Made by a program: the position numbers and the translations under genes. Source: Sphingomonas sp. IBVSS2 (GTDB lineage: Bacteria > Pseudomonadota > Alphaproteobacteria > Sphingomonadales > Sphingomonadaceae). From it: 64,000 nucleotides of DNA. Each line of letters starts with the position of its first letter. The stretch's first letter is position 1. The notes under the pieces were generated by a model. The model was given only the letters and a program-made list of their open reading frames with translations. It was not told the origin of the DNA and did no database searches. The DNA lies in contig NZ_NFUR01000001.1 of NCBI RefSeq assembly GCF_002127225.1, positions 373,592 through 437,591 on the forward strand, in the 5' to 3' direction. Of the stretch, positions 26,384 to 35,952 are shown piece after piece.

Positions 26384-27387
26384 TGCACGGGCGCGGACGG
26401 CCGCTCCGCTTCCTCGCGATGGTGGCGATCGCCTGGATCGGCGTGCGCATGGCGCTGCTCTGGCCCCGCGCCGGATCGCTCCCCGCGGCGATCGAAGCGG
26501 CGCTGCCGCGCCCCCGCGCCGTGCCGCATCCCGTGCCATCGGCCGGCATGCCGCCACGAATGCCGGCGCCGATACCGCGAAGACCCTTGCCGCCGCAAAG
26601 GATGCGATCGCCGCAGCCCGGCTATCGGGCGCCGCTGGGCGAGGACCATCCCAGGGTGCAGCTCGCGCTGATGGCGCTCGCCCAATATGGCGCGGTTTCC
26701 CTGCCGTCCCTCCTCCCGCGGCCGGCGCGCGCAGCGCCAGCGCTCGCGAGCGCGCCCGAGCGGCTCGATCCCCTGCCCGATCGCTGGTCGCTGAGCATGT
26801 GGATGGTCGCCCGCGGCGAAGGGAGCATGGGTGCCGCCCCCGAGGGGCAGATCGGCGGAGGACAGGCAGGTGCGCGGGCCGCATGGCTGGTCTCGCCGCG
26901 GGAGCGCGTCGCCGCCTTTGGCCGATTCACTGCGCCGCTGCGGGGCAAGGGCCGCGAGGCGGCGCTGGGGCTGGAATGGCAGCCGACCCGAGCACCCGTC
27001 CGCCTGGTCGTCGAGCGCCGTTTCGGGCTCGACGGCAATCCCGGGGGCACCGGGCTGGGAGCGATCGCGGGAATCGATGCGGAATGGAAGGGCTTCCGGC
27101 TGGAAGCCTATGGTCAGGCCGGCGCGGTGCTGCGCCGGCGCCCCGATCCCTATGCCGATGGCGCGGTGCGCGGCACCCGCATGGTCGGTGCCGACGGGCC
27201 GGTGCGCTTCGCGCTCGGCGCAGGCGCCTGGGGAGCGGCGCAACGCGATGCGCAGCGGCTCGATATCGGTCCCTCGGCCACGCTCGCCGTGCGCAACCTG
27301 CGCCTCGCGCTCGACTGGCGCCAGCGCGTGGCGGGCGAGGCGCGGCCCGGCTCGGGCCTCGCGCTCACGCTGGGTGCCGATTTCTGA
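26383..27387 (+). CDS. Predicted envelope protein with outer-membrane beta-barrel-like C-terminus, NfrA C-terminal-like
   Basis: A 334-residue protein with an N-terminal hydrophobic segment (about 9-27, signal or anchor), a Pro/Arg-rich linker (about 40-80), and a C-terminal half of alternating strands: SLSMWMVARGEGSMG, AAFGRFTAPLRG, PVRLVVERRFGLDG, FRLEAYGQAGAVLRR, ending ALTLGADF with a terminal Phe. This pattern recalls the C-terminal barrel of NfrA, the outer-membrane partner of NfrB. The TPR-rich half of NfrA is missing. The ATG overlaps the upstream TGA. The NfrA relation is inferred from pattern and context. Confidence 0.6.
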   Translation: MHGRGRPLRFLAMVAIAWIGVRMALLWPRAGSLPAAIEAALPRPRAVPHPVPSAGMPPRMPAPIPRRPLPPQRMRSPQPGYRAPLGEDHPRVQLALMALAQYGAVSLPSLLPRPARAAPALASAPERLDPLPDRWSLSMWMVARGEGSMGAAPEGQIGGGQAGARAAWLVSPRERVAAFGRFTAPLRGKGREAALGLEWQPTRAPVRLVVERRFGLDGNPGGTGLGAIAGIDAEWKGFRLEAYGQAGAVLRRRPDPYADGAVRGTRMVGADGPVRFALGAGAWGAAQRDAQRLDIGPSATLAVRNLRLALDWRQRVAGEARPGSGLALTLGADF

Positions 27388-27411
27388 CGACGTGCCCCGC
27401 GCGGGCGCCGG

Positions 27412-29079
27412 TCACTTGCCCTGCGCGCGCCAGCGGCGGATCGTGCGCTCGAGGATCTGTTCCTCGCCGCCGGTGTCGCGCCACAGTTCGGAGAAGAGCG
27501 GATCGTCCGACGCCGGTCGCTTGGCATCCTCGAGCGAATCGAAGAGCAGGCGGATCGGCGTCGCCACGCCTTCGCCCACCGCGATGCACTCGCGGTTCCG
27601 CAGCGCGGGAATCGAATCGAGAAAGCCGCGGGCGCCTTCGGGCATCGCCGCCCTGACAAAGGCCTGGTCGCGCTCGTTGTTGAGGCGCATCGAGAGGATC
27701 GTGCCGCACTGGGAGAGCACGCCTTCCGCCAGATCGGAGGGGCGCTGGGTGATCAGGCCCAGCGACACGCCATATTTGCGGCCCTCCTTGGCGATCCGGC
27801 TGAGGATCCGGCCGACCGAGGAGCCATCGGCATTGCGCTCGTTCGGGACGTAGCGGTGCGCCTCCTCGCAGACGAGCAGGATCGGCCGCTTGCTCTCCCC
27901 GCGCGACCAGATCGCGAAGTCGAACACCATGCGGCTGAGCACGGCGACCACGACCGAGGTGATTTCCGAAGGCACGCCCGATACGTCGATGATCGAGATC
28001 GGCTTGCCGTCGCCCGGCAGGCGGAAGACCCGGGCGAGGAAGCTCGCCATCGTGTCCGCCACCAGCATGCCCGAGAACATGAAGGCATAGCGCGGATCGC
28101 CCTTGATCTCGTCGATCTTGGAGCGGATGCGCAGATAGGGCGCCGTGTCGGTCGCCTTGTCCATCTTGCCCATTTCGAGCTGCAGGATCTGGGTGAGGTC
28201 CGACAGGAGATAGGGGATCGGCGCATCGACGGTGAGCTTGCCGATCTCCGCCGCCAGCCGGTTCTTCTGCTTGGCGGCGAGCACGCATTTGGCGAGGATG
28301 TCCGCATCCACCTGCCGGTCCGAGCCCGAGGTGGTGAGGAACACTTCGCAATGCTCCTCGAAATTCATCAGCCAGTACGGCATCTGCAGGTTGCCGACGT
28401 CGTACAGCGCGCCCGTGGTCTTGAACGCGCTGGCATATTCGCCGTGCGGATCGATCATCACCACATGGCTTTGCGGCGCCATCTCGCAGATGCGGTGCAG
28501 GATCAGCGCCGTGGCGGTCGACTTGCCGGTGCCGGTCGAGCCGAGCAGCGCGAAATGCTTGCCGAGCATCGAATCGACGTACAGGGCCGCGCGGATGTCG
28601 CGCGTGGGATAGACGGTGCCGATCTCGATATGGGCGCGGTCCTCGGCGGCGTAGATCTGCTTCAGGTCCGCGGTCGACACCGGGAAGACCGGTGCGCCGG
28701 GCGTCGGATAGCGAGTCACGCCGCGGCGGAACTTGTAGAGCTTGCCGGTCAGCCGCTCCTCGTCGCCCTCGCCGAGAAAGTCGATATAGGCGGCGATATG
28801 CTCGCCCTGGAGCTTGAGCGAGCGGACATTGGCGATCAGCCAGGTCGCGCCGACGCGCACCTTCACCTGGCTGCCGACCTGGCCGGCATTGGCGATGGTG
28901 GGATCGGGATTGCCGCCGAGCGCGTTCAGCGCCTCCGGATCGAGCAGCACCTGGCTCGACGAGCCGGCAATCTCCAGCACCGCGCCGATCGGCTCGACCG
29001 GCGCATGCGAGGGCAAGCCCCCGGAAGTCGGAACCGGCGCCGCGCCTTCGAACCCGCGCGCGCCAAACTGGCCGTCCAT
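27412..29079 (-). CDS. HerA-like ATP-binding protein (DUF87)
   Basis: A 555-residue hexameric-type ATPase. An N-terminal HAS-barrel-like region (about 30-125, IGAVLEIAGSSSQVLLDPEAL) precedes the motor with Walker A LGSTGTGKST (180-188), DPHGEY, and Walker B PILLVCEEAHRYVP, followed by arginine-finger region QRPSDL. HerA proteins are DNA translocases that in archaea work with the nuclease NurA; no nuclease gene is adjacent here. In sphingomonads this is a stand-alone conserved gene, so it could act in DNA processing or as a generic pump. Family firm, role open. Confidence 0.85.
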   Translation of the reverse strand: MDGQFGARGFEGAAPVPTSGGLPSHAPVEPIGAVLEIAGSSSQVLLDPEALNALGGNPDPTIANAGQVGSQVKVRVGATWLIANVRSLKLQGEHIAAYIDFLGEGDEERLTGKLYKFRRGVTRYPTPGAPVFPVSTADLKQIYAAEDRAHIEIGTVYPTRDIRAALYVDSMLGKHFALLGSTGTGKSTATALILHRICEMAPQSHVVMIDPHGEYASAFKTTGALYDVGNLQMPYWLMNFEEHCEVFLTTSGSDRQVDADILAKCVLAAKQKNRLAAEIGKLTVDAPIPYLLSDLTQILQLEMGKMDKATDTAPYLRIRSKIDEIKGDPRYAFMFSGMLVADTMASFLARVFRLPGDGKPISIIDVSGVPSEITSVVVAVLSRMVFDFAIWSRGESKRPILLVCEEAHRYVPNERNADGSSVGRILSRIAKEGRKYGVSLGLITQRPSDLAEGVLSQCGTILSMRLNNERDQAFVRAAMPEGARGFLDSIPALRNRECIAVGEGVATPIRLLFDSLEDAKRPASDDPLFSELWRDTGGEEQILERTIRRWRAQGK

Positions 29080-29147
29080 CGGCTACTCCCCGTTAACGTT
29101 CCCAATATGCGCGCGGGGAGGTAAATATTGGGTGAGTTTCGAAGCTT

Positions 29148-29909
29148 TCAGAAGCGTTTCCACACCGCGCCCGCTCCCCACCCGAAGAGGATGGAGAGGC
29201 CGACGGCAACGATGCCGTAGAGTATCGAATAATGTTCGGCCGAATGCGCGACGAAGCGTTCGAAGCCCGATTTGCGGATCTCGATGCCCCGAACGGCGGC
29301 AGCGAGGACGCGGCCGTCGCGTATCAGGAAGGTCTCGGCGGTGAACTTGCCGACCGGCACGCGCGCCGGAATGGCCAACCGGGCGCGATAGAGCACGCCG
29401 TCGGCGATCTCCACCGCCCCGGGCGCTTCGTAATAGAGGCCGGCACGGGTGCGCAGATCTTCCAGCCCCTTGTCGAAACGCGCCTGCACTTCCGGCGCCG
29501 CGCCCGATGCGGGCGACAGCTGCAGGCTCTCGACGCCGAGTTCGTAGATGGCGCGGGTGCGCTCATCGACGATCTTCTCGATCGGCTTGGACGAAGCGAT
29601 GGCATAGAAGCTGGGCGCCGAGCGATAGCGCATCCGCTGGGCGTTGATCCAGATGCCCGCCACCTGCTCCTTCTCGCGCACCTGCACCGATTGGGTGGGG
29701 CCCTTCACCACCACGACGATGTCGGCGGGCTTCTCGCCCTGTTCGGGCGCGCGGCCGCCGGGATAGAGGATCGCACCGAACAGCAGCAGTTCGGCGCCGG
29801 TGAAGGAATAGGCGATCTCGATGTCGCGCTGCGAGACGTCGGGGACGAGCACGGGCTTGGCCTGCCCCATCAGCAGCGGCGCGAGGAGCAGGAGCAGCGC
29901 CCGTCTCAC
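29148..29909 (-). CDS. TIGR02186 family membrane-anchored protein
   Basis: A 253-residue protein with a signal peptide (VRRALLLLLAPLLMGQA), a periplasmic domain starting LVPDVSQRDIEIAYSFTGAELLLFGAI, and a C-terminal membrane helix (YSILYGIVAVGLSILFGWGAG). This matches the alphaproteobacterial family TIGR02186, of unknown function, usually encoded beside a TauE/SafE permease as here. GTG at 29909 is the start, overlapping the permease stop (GTGA). It probably forms a complex with, or regulates, that permease. Confidence 0.8.
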   Translation of the reverse strand: MRRALLLLLAPLLMGQAKPVLVPDVSQRDIEIAYSFTGAELLLFGAILYPGGRAPEQGEKPADIVVVVKGPTQSVQVREKEQVAGIWINAQRMRYRSAPSFYAIASSKPIEKIVDERTRAIYELGVESLQLSPASGAAPEVQARFDKGLEDLRTRAGLYYEAPGAVEIADGVLYRARLAIPARVPVGKFTAETFLIRDGRVLAAAVRGIEIRKSGFERFVAHSAEHYSILYGIVAVGLSILFGWGAGAVWKRF

Positions 29910-30820
29910 AGGAGCTCCACCGAATAGATCTCGTCGGGTTGCCAGGCGAGGCCGAGCAGCATGCGCACCGCGACGAGCAGCACGATCACCGCCAGGATGA
30001 GGCGCAGATATTCGGGCTTCACTTGCATCGCGAAACGCGCGCCCATCTGCGCGCCGATCACCGAGCCGAGCAGGAGCAGCGCGGCGAGGACGATATCCAC
30101 CGCCTTGGTGGTGGTGGCGTGGACCATGGTGGCGGCAGCGGTGACGAACAGGATCTGGAACAGCGAGGTGCCGACCACCACCTGCGTGCCCATGCCGAGC
30201 AGGTAGAGCATCGCCGGCACCAGGATGAAGCCGCCGCCGACGCCGAGCAGCACGGTGAGGATGCCGGTGAAGAAGCCGAGCAGCAACGGCGCGAGCGGCG
30301 AGATGTAGAGGCCGGACGCATAGAAGCGCCAGCGCAAGGGCAGCATCGCGACGAGCGGATGGTGGCGGCGCTTGCGTGGGAGGGGCGGGCGGGCGCCGCG
30401 GGTCACGCGGATCGCCTGCACCGATTCGTGCAGCATCAGCCCGCCGATCGAACCGAGCATCAGCACATAGAGCATGCCGATCACCACATCGATCTGGCCG
30501 CTCTTCTGCAGCAGCGTAAACAAGGCGGCCCCGGCGATGCTGCCGATCACGCCGCCCACCACCAGCACCACACCCATATGGATGTCCACGCCGCCGCGGC
30601 GGAAATGCGCCAGCACGCCCGAGACGCTGGCACCGGTCACCTGGCTCGCGGCGGATGCGGCGGCCACCGTCGGCGGGATGCCGTAGAAGATCAGCAGCGG
30701 CGTGGTGAGGAACCCGCCGCCCACGCCGAACATGCCCGAGAGCAGGCCCACGCCGAACCCGAGCGCCACGATGACGAGCGCGTTGACCGACAGGTTGGCG
30801 ATCGGGAGGTAGAGATCCAT
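29906..30820 (-). CDS. TauE/SafE (TSUP) family sulfite/organosulfur permease
   Basis: A 304-residue polytopic protein with the TSUP internal duplication: GLLSGMFGVGGGFLTTP near the N-terminus and GILTVLLGVGGGFILVP in the second half. The family exports sulfite or moves sulfonates across the inner membrane. A basic cytoplasmic loop (RGARPPLPRKRRHH) separates the halves. It is translationally coupled to the TIGR02186 gene. No sulfur-metabolism gene is adjacent, so the substrate is inferred only from the family. Confidence 0.9.
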   Translation of the reverse strand: MDLYLPIANLSVNALVIVALGFGVGLLSGMFGVGGGFLTTPLLIFYGIPPTVAAASAASQVTGASVSGVLAHFRRGGVDIHMGVVLVVGGVIGSIAGAALFTLLQKSGQIDVVIGMLYVLMLGSIGGLMLHESVQAIRVTRGARPPLPRKRRHHPLVAMLPLRWRFYASGLYISPLAPLLLGFFTGILTVLLGVGGGFILVPAMLYLLGMGTQVVVGTSLFQILFVTAAATMVHATTTKAVDIVLAALLLLGSVIGAQMGARFAMQVKPEYLRLILAVIVLLVAVRMLLGLAWQPDEIYSVELL

Positions 30821-30917
30821 CTTGCCCCTGCGATACCCCGTTTGCGCGACAGTGCAAAAGCCTGTCTGCCCTCGGCCTGTCGATAGGTCTCCGGGCGGCG
30901 CGGAGGCTGTCGGTGCC

Positions 30918-31430
30918 TCAGCCCACGGCCAGGCGCAGAGTCAGGACCGCCAGGGCGTTCCACACGCCATGCGCGCCCATCGTCATTCCGAAAGCCCGGC
31001 GGAAGCCGTGATCCGGGCGGATGCGCATATAGAGGTGCGCCAGTATCGCGAACCCGATTCCCGTGGCGATCGACGGGACGTTCGCGCCATGCGCGAGCCA
31101 TCCGGCAAGGAAGGCAAGCGCGAGCGCGAGCCAATGCCATGGGCCGCGCCACCTGCCCACCAGCGCCCATAGCAGCGCGAACAGGATGGTCTCCAGGAAG
31201 GGGGACAGGAATATGTCCACGAGCGCGGACGCCAGGGTCGTTTCCGCAGGACGCGGCTCGAAATTCCCGTTTCCGCCGGAAAGGCCCGCCCACGCAAAGA
31301 CGAACGAAGCAACGACAAGATAGATGCCGATGCCATAGGCAAGCGCAAGACAGGCCGCGCGCCCGAATTTCATTGGCGTCAATGCGATCTGGCGCGAACC
31401 TTCCTGTGTATCGCTACGAATGGAAGACAT
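30918..31430 (-). CDS. Predicted membrane protein, degenerate CPBP (CAAX protease-like)
   Basis: A 170-residue protein with four or five hydrophobic segments. It resembles the CPBP glutamic protease family: motif 1 would be LSPFLETILFALL (usually EExxxR; here Glu80 is followed by Thr81 and the Arg is missing), motif 2 FAILAHLYMR with His132, and motif 3 HGVWN (154-158). Loss of the second Glu suggests an inactive or altered member. It starts nine bases after the gltB stop, so it ends the glutamate synthase operon. ATG at 31430 was used; ATG at 31373 is also possible. The family call is tentative. Confidence 0.5.
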   Translation of the reverse strand: MSSIRSDTQEGSRQIALTPMKFGRAACLALAYGIGIYLVVASFVFAWAGLSGGNGNFEPRPAETTLASALVDIFLSPFLETILFALLWALVGRWRGPWHWLALALAFLAGWLAHGANVPSIATGIGFAILAHLYMRIRPDHGFRRAFGMTMGAHGVWNALAVLTLRLAVG

Positions 31431-31438
31431 GCACCGGA

Positions 31439-34400
31439 TTATTCCGCCGCCACCGCTTCCACTGCGTCGTCATTGAGCGGCTGGGGCAGGCGCGACAGCA
31501 TCTCCCTGGGCACCACCTGCCAGAACGAGCCGAGCGCGCGGTCCCAATCCTCGAGCAGGCCGGCGGCCCATTTGCTGTCGGTCGCGGCGACATGCGCCTC
31601 GACCAGCTCGCGCAGCCGGGCTTCCCAATGCGCCGAGGCAAGGCGCTGCCAGACGATGCTCTCCGGATTGGCGCGCTGGGCGAAGCTGTCGTCCGCGTCA
31701 TAGACGAAGGCCATGCCGCCGGTCATGCCCGCACCGAAGTTCATTCCGACCTCGCCGAGCAGCACCGCGATGCCGCCGGTCATATATTCGCAGCCATTCG
31801 CGCCGCAGCCTTCGACCACCACTTCGGCACCCGAATTGCGCACCGCGAAGCGCTCGCCCGCCTGGCCGGCGGCGAACAGCCGGCCCGAAGTGGCGCCGTA
31901 GAGCACGGTGTTGCCGATGATCGTGTTCTTCCACGATTCGATCGGTGAGCTGACCAGCGGACGCACCACGATGGTGCCGCCCGACAGGCCCTTGCCGACA
32001 TAGTCGTTGCTGTCGCCGAACACTTCGAGCGTCACGCCCTTGCACAGGAAGGCACCGAGCGACTGGCCGGCCGAACCGCGCAGGCGGACATGGACATGGC
32101 CGTCGGCAAGCGCCGACATGCCGAACCGGCGAGTGATCTCGGACGAGAGCCGCGTGCCCACCGCGCGATGGGTGTTGCGCACATTATAGGTGAGCTGCAT
32201 CTTCTCGCGCCGCGCGAAGACAGGGGCGGCATCCTTGATCATCTGCGCATCGAGGCTGTCGGGCACTTCGTTGCGGAAGGTCGACAGGCTGAAGCGGCGC
32301 TCGGCATCGTCGGCATCGACCTTGGCGAGGATCGGGTTCAGGTCGAGATCGTCCAGATGCTCGGCGCCGCGGCTGACCTGGCGGAGCAGCTCGGTGCGCC
32401 CGATCACTTCGTCCAGGCTCTTGAACCCCAGCCGCGCCAGGATCTCGCGGACCTCCTCGGCGATGAAGGTCATCAGGTTGATGACCTTCTCCGGCGTGCC
32501 GACGAACTTCTGGCGCAGCTTCTCGTCCTGGGTGCAGACGCCGACCGGGCAGGTGTTCGAATGGCACTGGCGAACCATGATGCAGCCCATGGCGACCAGG
32601 CTCAGCGTGCCGATGCCGAACTCCTCGGCACCCAGGATCGCGGCGATGACGATGTCGCGCCCGGTCTTGAGCCCGCCATCGGTGCGCAGCTTCACGCGGC
32701 CGCGCAGGCCGTTTAGCGTCAGCGTCTGGTTCACTTCGGTCAGGCCCATTTCCCAGGGCGTGCCGGCATATTTCACCGAGGTCTGGGGCGAGGCGCCGGT
32801 GCCGCCGACATGGCCGGCGACCAGGATCACATCGGCATGCGCCTTGGCCACGCCCGCCGCCACCGTGCCGATGCCGGCCGAGCTGACCAGCTTCACGCAC
32901 ACCCGGGCGCGCGGGTTGATCATCTTCAGGTCGTAGATGAGCTGCGCCAGGTCCTCGATCGAATAGATGTCGTGGTGCGGCGGCGGGCTGATGAGCGTCA
33001 CCCCCGGCGTCGCGTGCCTGAGCTTCGCGATGAACTCGGTCACCTTGAAGCCGGGCAGCTGGCCGCCCTCGCCGGGCTTGGCGCCCTGCGCCACCTTGAT
33101 CTCGATCTCGTCGCAGGCGTTCAGATATTCGGCAGTGACGCCGAACCGGCCCGAGGCGATCTGCTTGATCGTGGAATTGGCATTGTCGCCATTCTCGTAC
33201 GGCGTGTAGCGAGCCTTGTCCTCGCCGCCTTCGCCCGACACGGCCTTGGCGCCGATGCGGTTCATCGCGATCGCCAGCGTCTCGTGCGCTTCGGGGGAGA
33301 GCGCGCCGAGCGACATGCCCGGCGTGACGAAGCGCTTGCGGATCTCGGTGATCGCCTCGACCTGGTCGATCTGCACGCCTTCGTTCGGGAAGTTGAATTC
33401 GAGCAGGTCGCGCAGATAGACTGGCGGCAAGTCACGCACGCCGCGCGAGAAAGCCAGGTAGGACGAATAGCTGTCGGTCGAGACCGCCGTCTGCAGCAGG
33501 TGCATGAGCTGGGCCGAATAGGCATGGGTCTCGCCGCCGTGGCGCTGGCGGTAGAAGCCGCCGATCGGCAGCGTCGCGACGCCGCGGTCATAGCCCGCCT
33601 GGTGACGAAGCATCGCCGAGAGATGGAGCGAGGCATAGCCCTCGCCCGAGATCTTGGCGGGCATGCCGGGGAACAGGTCGTTCACCAGCGCCCGGCTGAG
33701 GCCCACCGCCTCGAAATTATAGCCGCCACGATAGGAGGAGATCACCGCGATCCCCATCTTCGACATGATCTTGAGCAGCCCCTCGTCGATCGCCTTGCGG
33801 TGGCGCTTGAGGCATTCTTCCAGCGCGATGTCGCCGAACAGGCCGCGGCCGTGCCGATCGGCGATCGAGGCCTCGGTCAGATAGGCGTTCACCGTGGTCG
33901 CGCCCACGCCGATCAGCACCGCATAATAATGCGTGTCGAGGCACTCGGCGGTGCGGACGTTGACCGACGCGTAGCTGCGCAGGCCCCGGCGGACCAGGTG
34001 CGTATGCACCGCCGCCGCGGCGAGCACGCCGGCAATCGCGGCGCGGCTTTCCGAGACATGCTCGTCCGTCAGGAACAATTCGGTGCAGCCGGCGCGAACC
34101 GCCTGCTCCGCCTCGTAGCGGATGCGGCGGATCGCCTCGCGCAGATCGTCCGGGTCGTCGCCGGTGGGGAAAGTGCAGTCGATCTCGGCGCACTGGTCGC
34201 CGAAATGCGCGCGCAGCCGCTCCCAATCGCCGTTCGTCAGCACCGGGCTGTCGAGCACCAGCACCTTCGAGCCACCGCCCTCGACATCCAGGATGTTGGC
34301 GAGGTTCCCGAAGCGCGTCTTGAGCGTCATCACCTGGCGCTCCCGAAGCGAATCGATCGGCGGGTTGGTGACCTGGCTGAAATTCTGGCGGAAGAACTGG

Positions 34401-35947
34401 CTGATCAGGCGCGGCTTGTCCGAGATCACCGCCAGCGGCGTGTCGTCGCCCATCGAGCCGATCGCTTCCTTGGCGGTCTCGACCATCGGGGCGAGGATCA
34501 GCTCCATGTCCTCGAGCGTCTGCCCCGCCGCCACCTGGCGGCGAGTGAGCTCGGCGCGATCGAAGCGCAGCGGCGCGGCATCGGGCTCGGGCAGGTCGGC
34601 AACGGTGATGAACTCGCCGATCATGGCGGCATAGTCATGCTCGCCGGCGATCCTGTCCTTGATCTCGCCGTCGCAGAGCAGCACGCCCTGGTCGAGGTCG
34701 ACCGCGATCATCTGGCCCGGGCCCATCCGGCCCTTGGCGATCACGGTCGATTCGGGGATCTGGACCATGCCGGTCTCGGAACCCACGATCAGCAGCCCGT
34801 CCGACGTCTGGGTATAACGCAGCGGGCGCAGCGCGTTGCGGTCGACGCCGGCCACCGCCCAGCGCCCATCGGTCATCGCCAGGGCGGCGGGACCGTCCCA
34901 GGGCTCCATCACCGAGGCGAGATATTTGTACATCTCGAGATGCTTCCCGGGCGTGTGCTCGTCCCATGCCTCGGGCACCAGCATCAGCTTGGCGGTCGGC
35001 GCGTCGCGGCCCGAGCGGCAGATCGCCTCGAACACCGCATCCAGCGCGGCGGTATCCGACGCGCCGGCCGGGATCACCGGCTTGATGTCCTCGGAGCGCT
35101 CCCCGAACGCAATGCTCGCCATCTTGATCTCGTGGCTGAGCATCCAGTTCTTGTTGCCGCGGATCGTGTTGATCTCGCCGTTATGGGCCAGGCAGCGGAA
35201 CGGCTGGGCCAGCCACCATTGCGGGAAGGTGTTGGTCGAATAGCGCTGGTGGAAGATCGCCACCCGGCTGGTGAAGCGCTCGTCGCGAAGGTCCGGATAG
35301 AAGTCCGACAGGCTCTCGGCGAGGAACAGCCCCTTGTAGATGATCGAGCGCGTGGAGAGCGAGCAGATGTAGAAGCCGCTGATCTGCGCGGCGATCACCC
35401 GCTTCTCGATCCGGCGGCGGACGAGATAGAGTTCCTTCTCGAACTCGGCGGCGTCCATCGCGCCAGGAAGCGGCCCCGCGATCATGATCTGCTCGATCTC
35501 GGGGCGCGTCGCCTGCGCCTTCATGCCGATGACGGAGACGTCGACCGGCACCTGGCGCCAGCCATAGATGGTGTAGCCCGCCTCGATGATTTCGCTCTCG
35601 ACGATCGTGCGGCAGGCTTCCTGCGCGCCCAGATCGGTGCGCGGCAGGAAGACCATGCCCACCGCCAGCCGGTTCGGCAGCACGCGGTGGCCGCCCGCGG
35701 CGATCGCGTCGTCGAAGAAGCGCACGGGCAGGTCGACATGGATGCCGGCGCCGTCGCCGGTCTTGCCGTCGGCATCCACCGCGCCGCGGTGCCACACCGC
35801 CTTCAGCGCATCGATCGCCGACTGGACGACGCGGCGCGAGGGCTGGCCGTCCGTCGCGGCGACCAGGCCGACGCCGCAGGCGTCTCCCTCGAACTCGGGA
35901 CGGTACATGCCCTCGCGGGCGAGCCGTTCGCGTTCGTCCAGCTTCAT
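31439..35947 (-). CDS. gltB: Glutamate synthase large subunit
   Basis: A 1502-residue protein of usual length. The glutaminase domain starts after a short propeptide at Cys24 in FEGDACGVGLVA; the central and FMN-binding domains follow, with the [3Fe-4S] cysteines in GCIMVRQCHSNTCPVGVCTQ, and a C-terminal GXGXG beta-helix (GGTIVVRPLVSSP and following). With GltD it converts glutamine and 2-oxoglutarate to two glutamates using NADPH. ATG at 35947 (MKLDERERLAREGMY) is chosen over longer in-frame extensions that only mirror the upstream gene. It lies downstream of gltD with two DUF2059 genes in between. Confidence 0.97.
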   Translation of the reverse strand: MKLDERERLAREGMYRPEFEGDACGVGLVAATDGQPSRRVVQSAIDALKAVWHRGAVDADGKTGDGAGIHVDLPVRFFDDAIAAGGHRVLPNRLAVGMVFLPRTDLGAQEACRTIVESEIIEAGYTIYGWRQVPVDVSVIGMKAQATRPEIEQIMIAGPLPGAMDAAEFEKELYLVRRRIEKRVIAAQISGFYICSLSTRSIIYKGLFLAESLSDFYPDLRDERFTSRVAIFHQRYSTNTFPQWWLAQPFRCLAHNGEINTIRGNKNWMLSHEIKMASIAFGERSEDIKPVIPAGASDTAALDAVFEAICRSGRDAPTAKLMLVPEAWDEHTPGKHLEMYKYLASVMEPWDGPAALAMTDGRWAVAGVDRNALRPLRYTQTSDGLLIVGSETGMVQIPESTVIAKGRMGPGQMIAVDLDQGVLLCDGEIKDRIAGEHDYAAMIGEFITVADLPEPDAAPLRFDRAELTRRQVAAGQTLEDMELILAPMVETAKEAIGSMGDDTPLAVISDKPRLISQFFRQNFSQVTNPPIDSLRERQVMTLKTRFGNLANILDVEGGGSKVLVLDSPVLTNGDWERLRAHFGDQCAEIDCTFPTGDDPDDLREAIRRIRYEAEQAVRAGCTELFLTDEHVSESRAAIAGVLAAAAVHTHLVRRGLRSYASVNVRTAECLDTHYYAVLIGVGATTVNAYLTEASIADRHGRGLFGDIALEECLKRHRKAIDEGLLKIMSKMGIAVISSYRGGYNFEAVGLSRALVNDLFPGMPAKISGEGYASLHLSAMLRHQAGYDRGVATLPIGGFYRQRHGGETHAYSAQLMHLLQTAVSTDSYSSYLAFSRGVRDLPPVYLRDLLEFNFPNEGVQIDQVEAITEIRKRFVTPGMSLGALSPEAHETLAIAMNRIGAKAVSGEGGEDKARYTPYENGDNANSTIKQIASGRFGVTAEYLNACDEIEIKVAQGAKPGEGGQLPGFKVTEFIAKLRHATPGVTLISPPPHHDIYSIEDLAQLIYDLKMINPRARVCVKLVSSAGIGTVAAGVAKAHADVILVAGHVGGTGASPQTSVKYAGTPWEMGLTEVNQTLTLNGLRGRVKLRTDGGLKTGRDIVIAAILGAEEFGIGTLSLVAMGCIMVRQCHSNTCPVGVCTQDEKLRQKFVGTPEKVINLMTFIAEEVREILARLGFKSLDEVIGRTELLRQVSRGAEHLDDLDLNPILAKVDADDAERRFSLSTFRNEVPDSLDAQMIKDAAPVFARREKMQLTYNVRNTHRAVGTRLSSEITRRFGMSALADGHVHVRLRGSAGQSLGAFLCKGVTLEVFGDSNDYVGKGLSGGTIVVRPLVSSPIESWKNTIIGNTVLYGATSGRLFAAGQAGERFAVRNSGAEVVVEGCGANGCEYMTGGIAVLLGEVGMNFGAGMTGGMAFVYDADDSFAQRANPESIVWQRLASAHWEARLRELVEAHVAATDSKWAAGLLEDWDRALGSFWQVVPREMLSRLPQPLNDDAVEAVAAE

Positions 35948-35952
35948 CTCAA

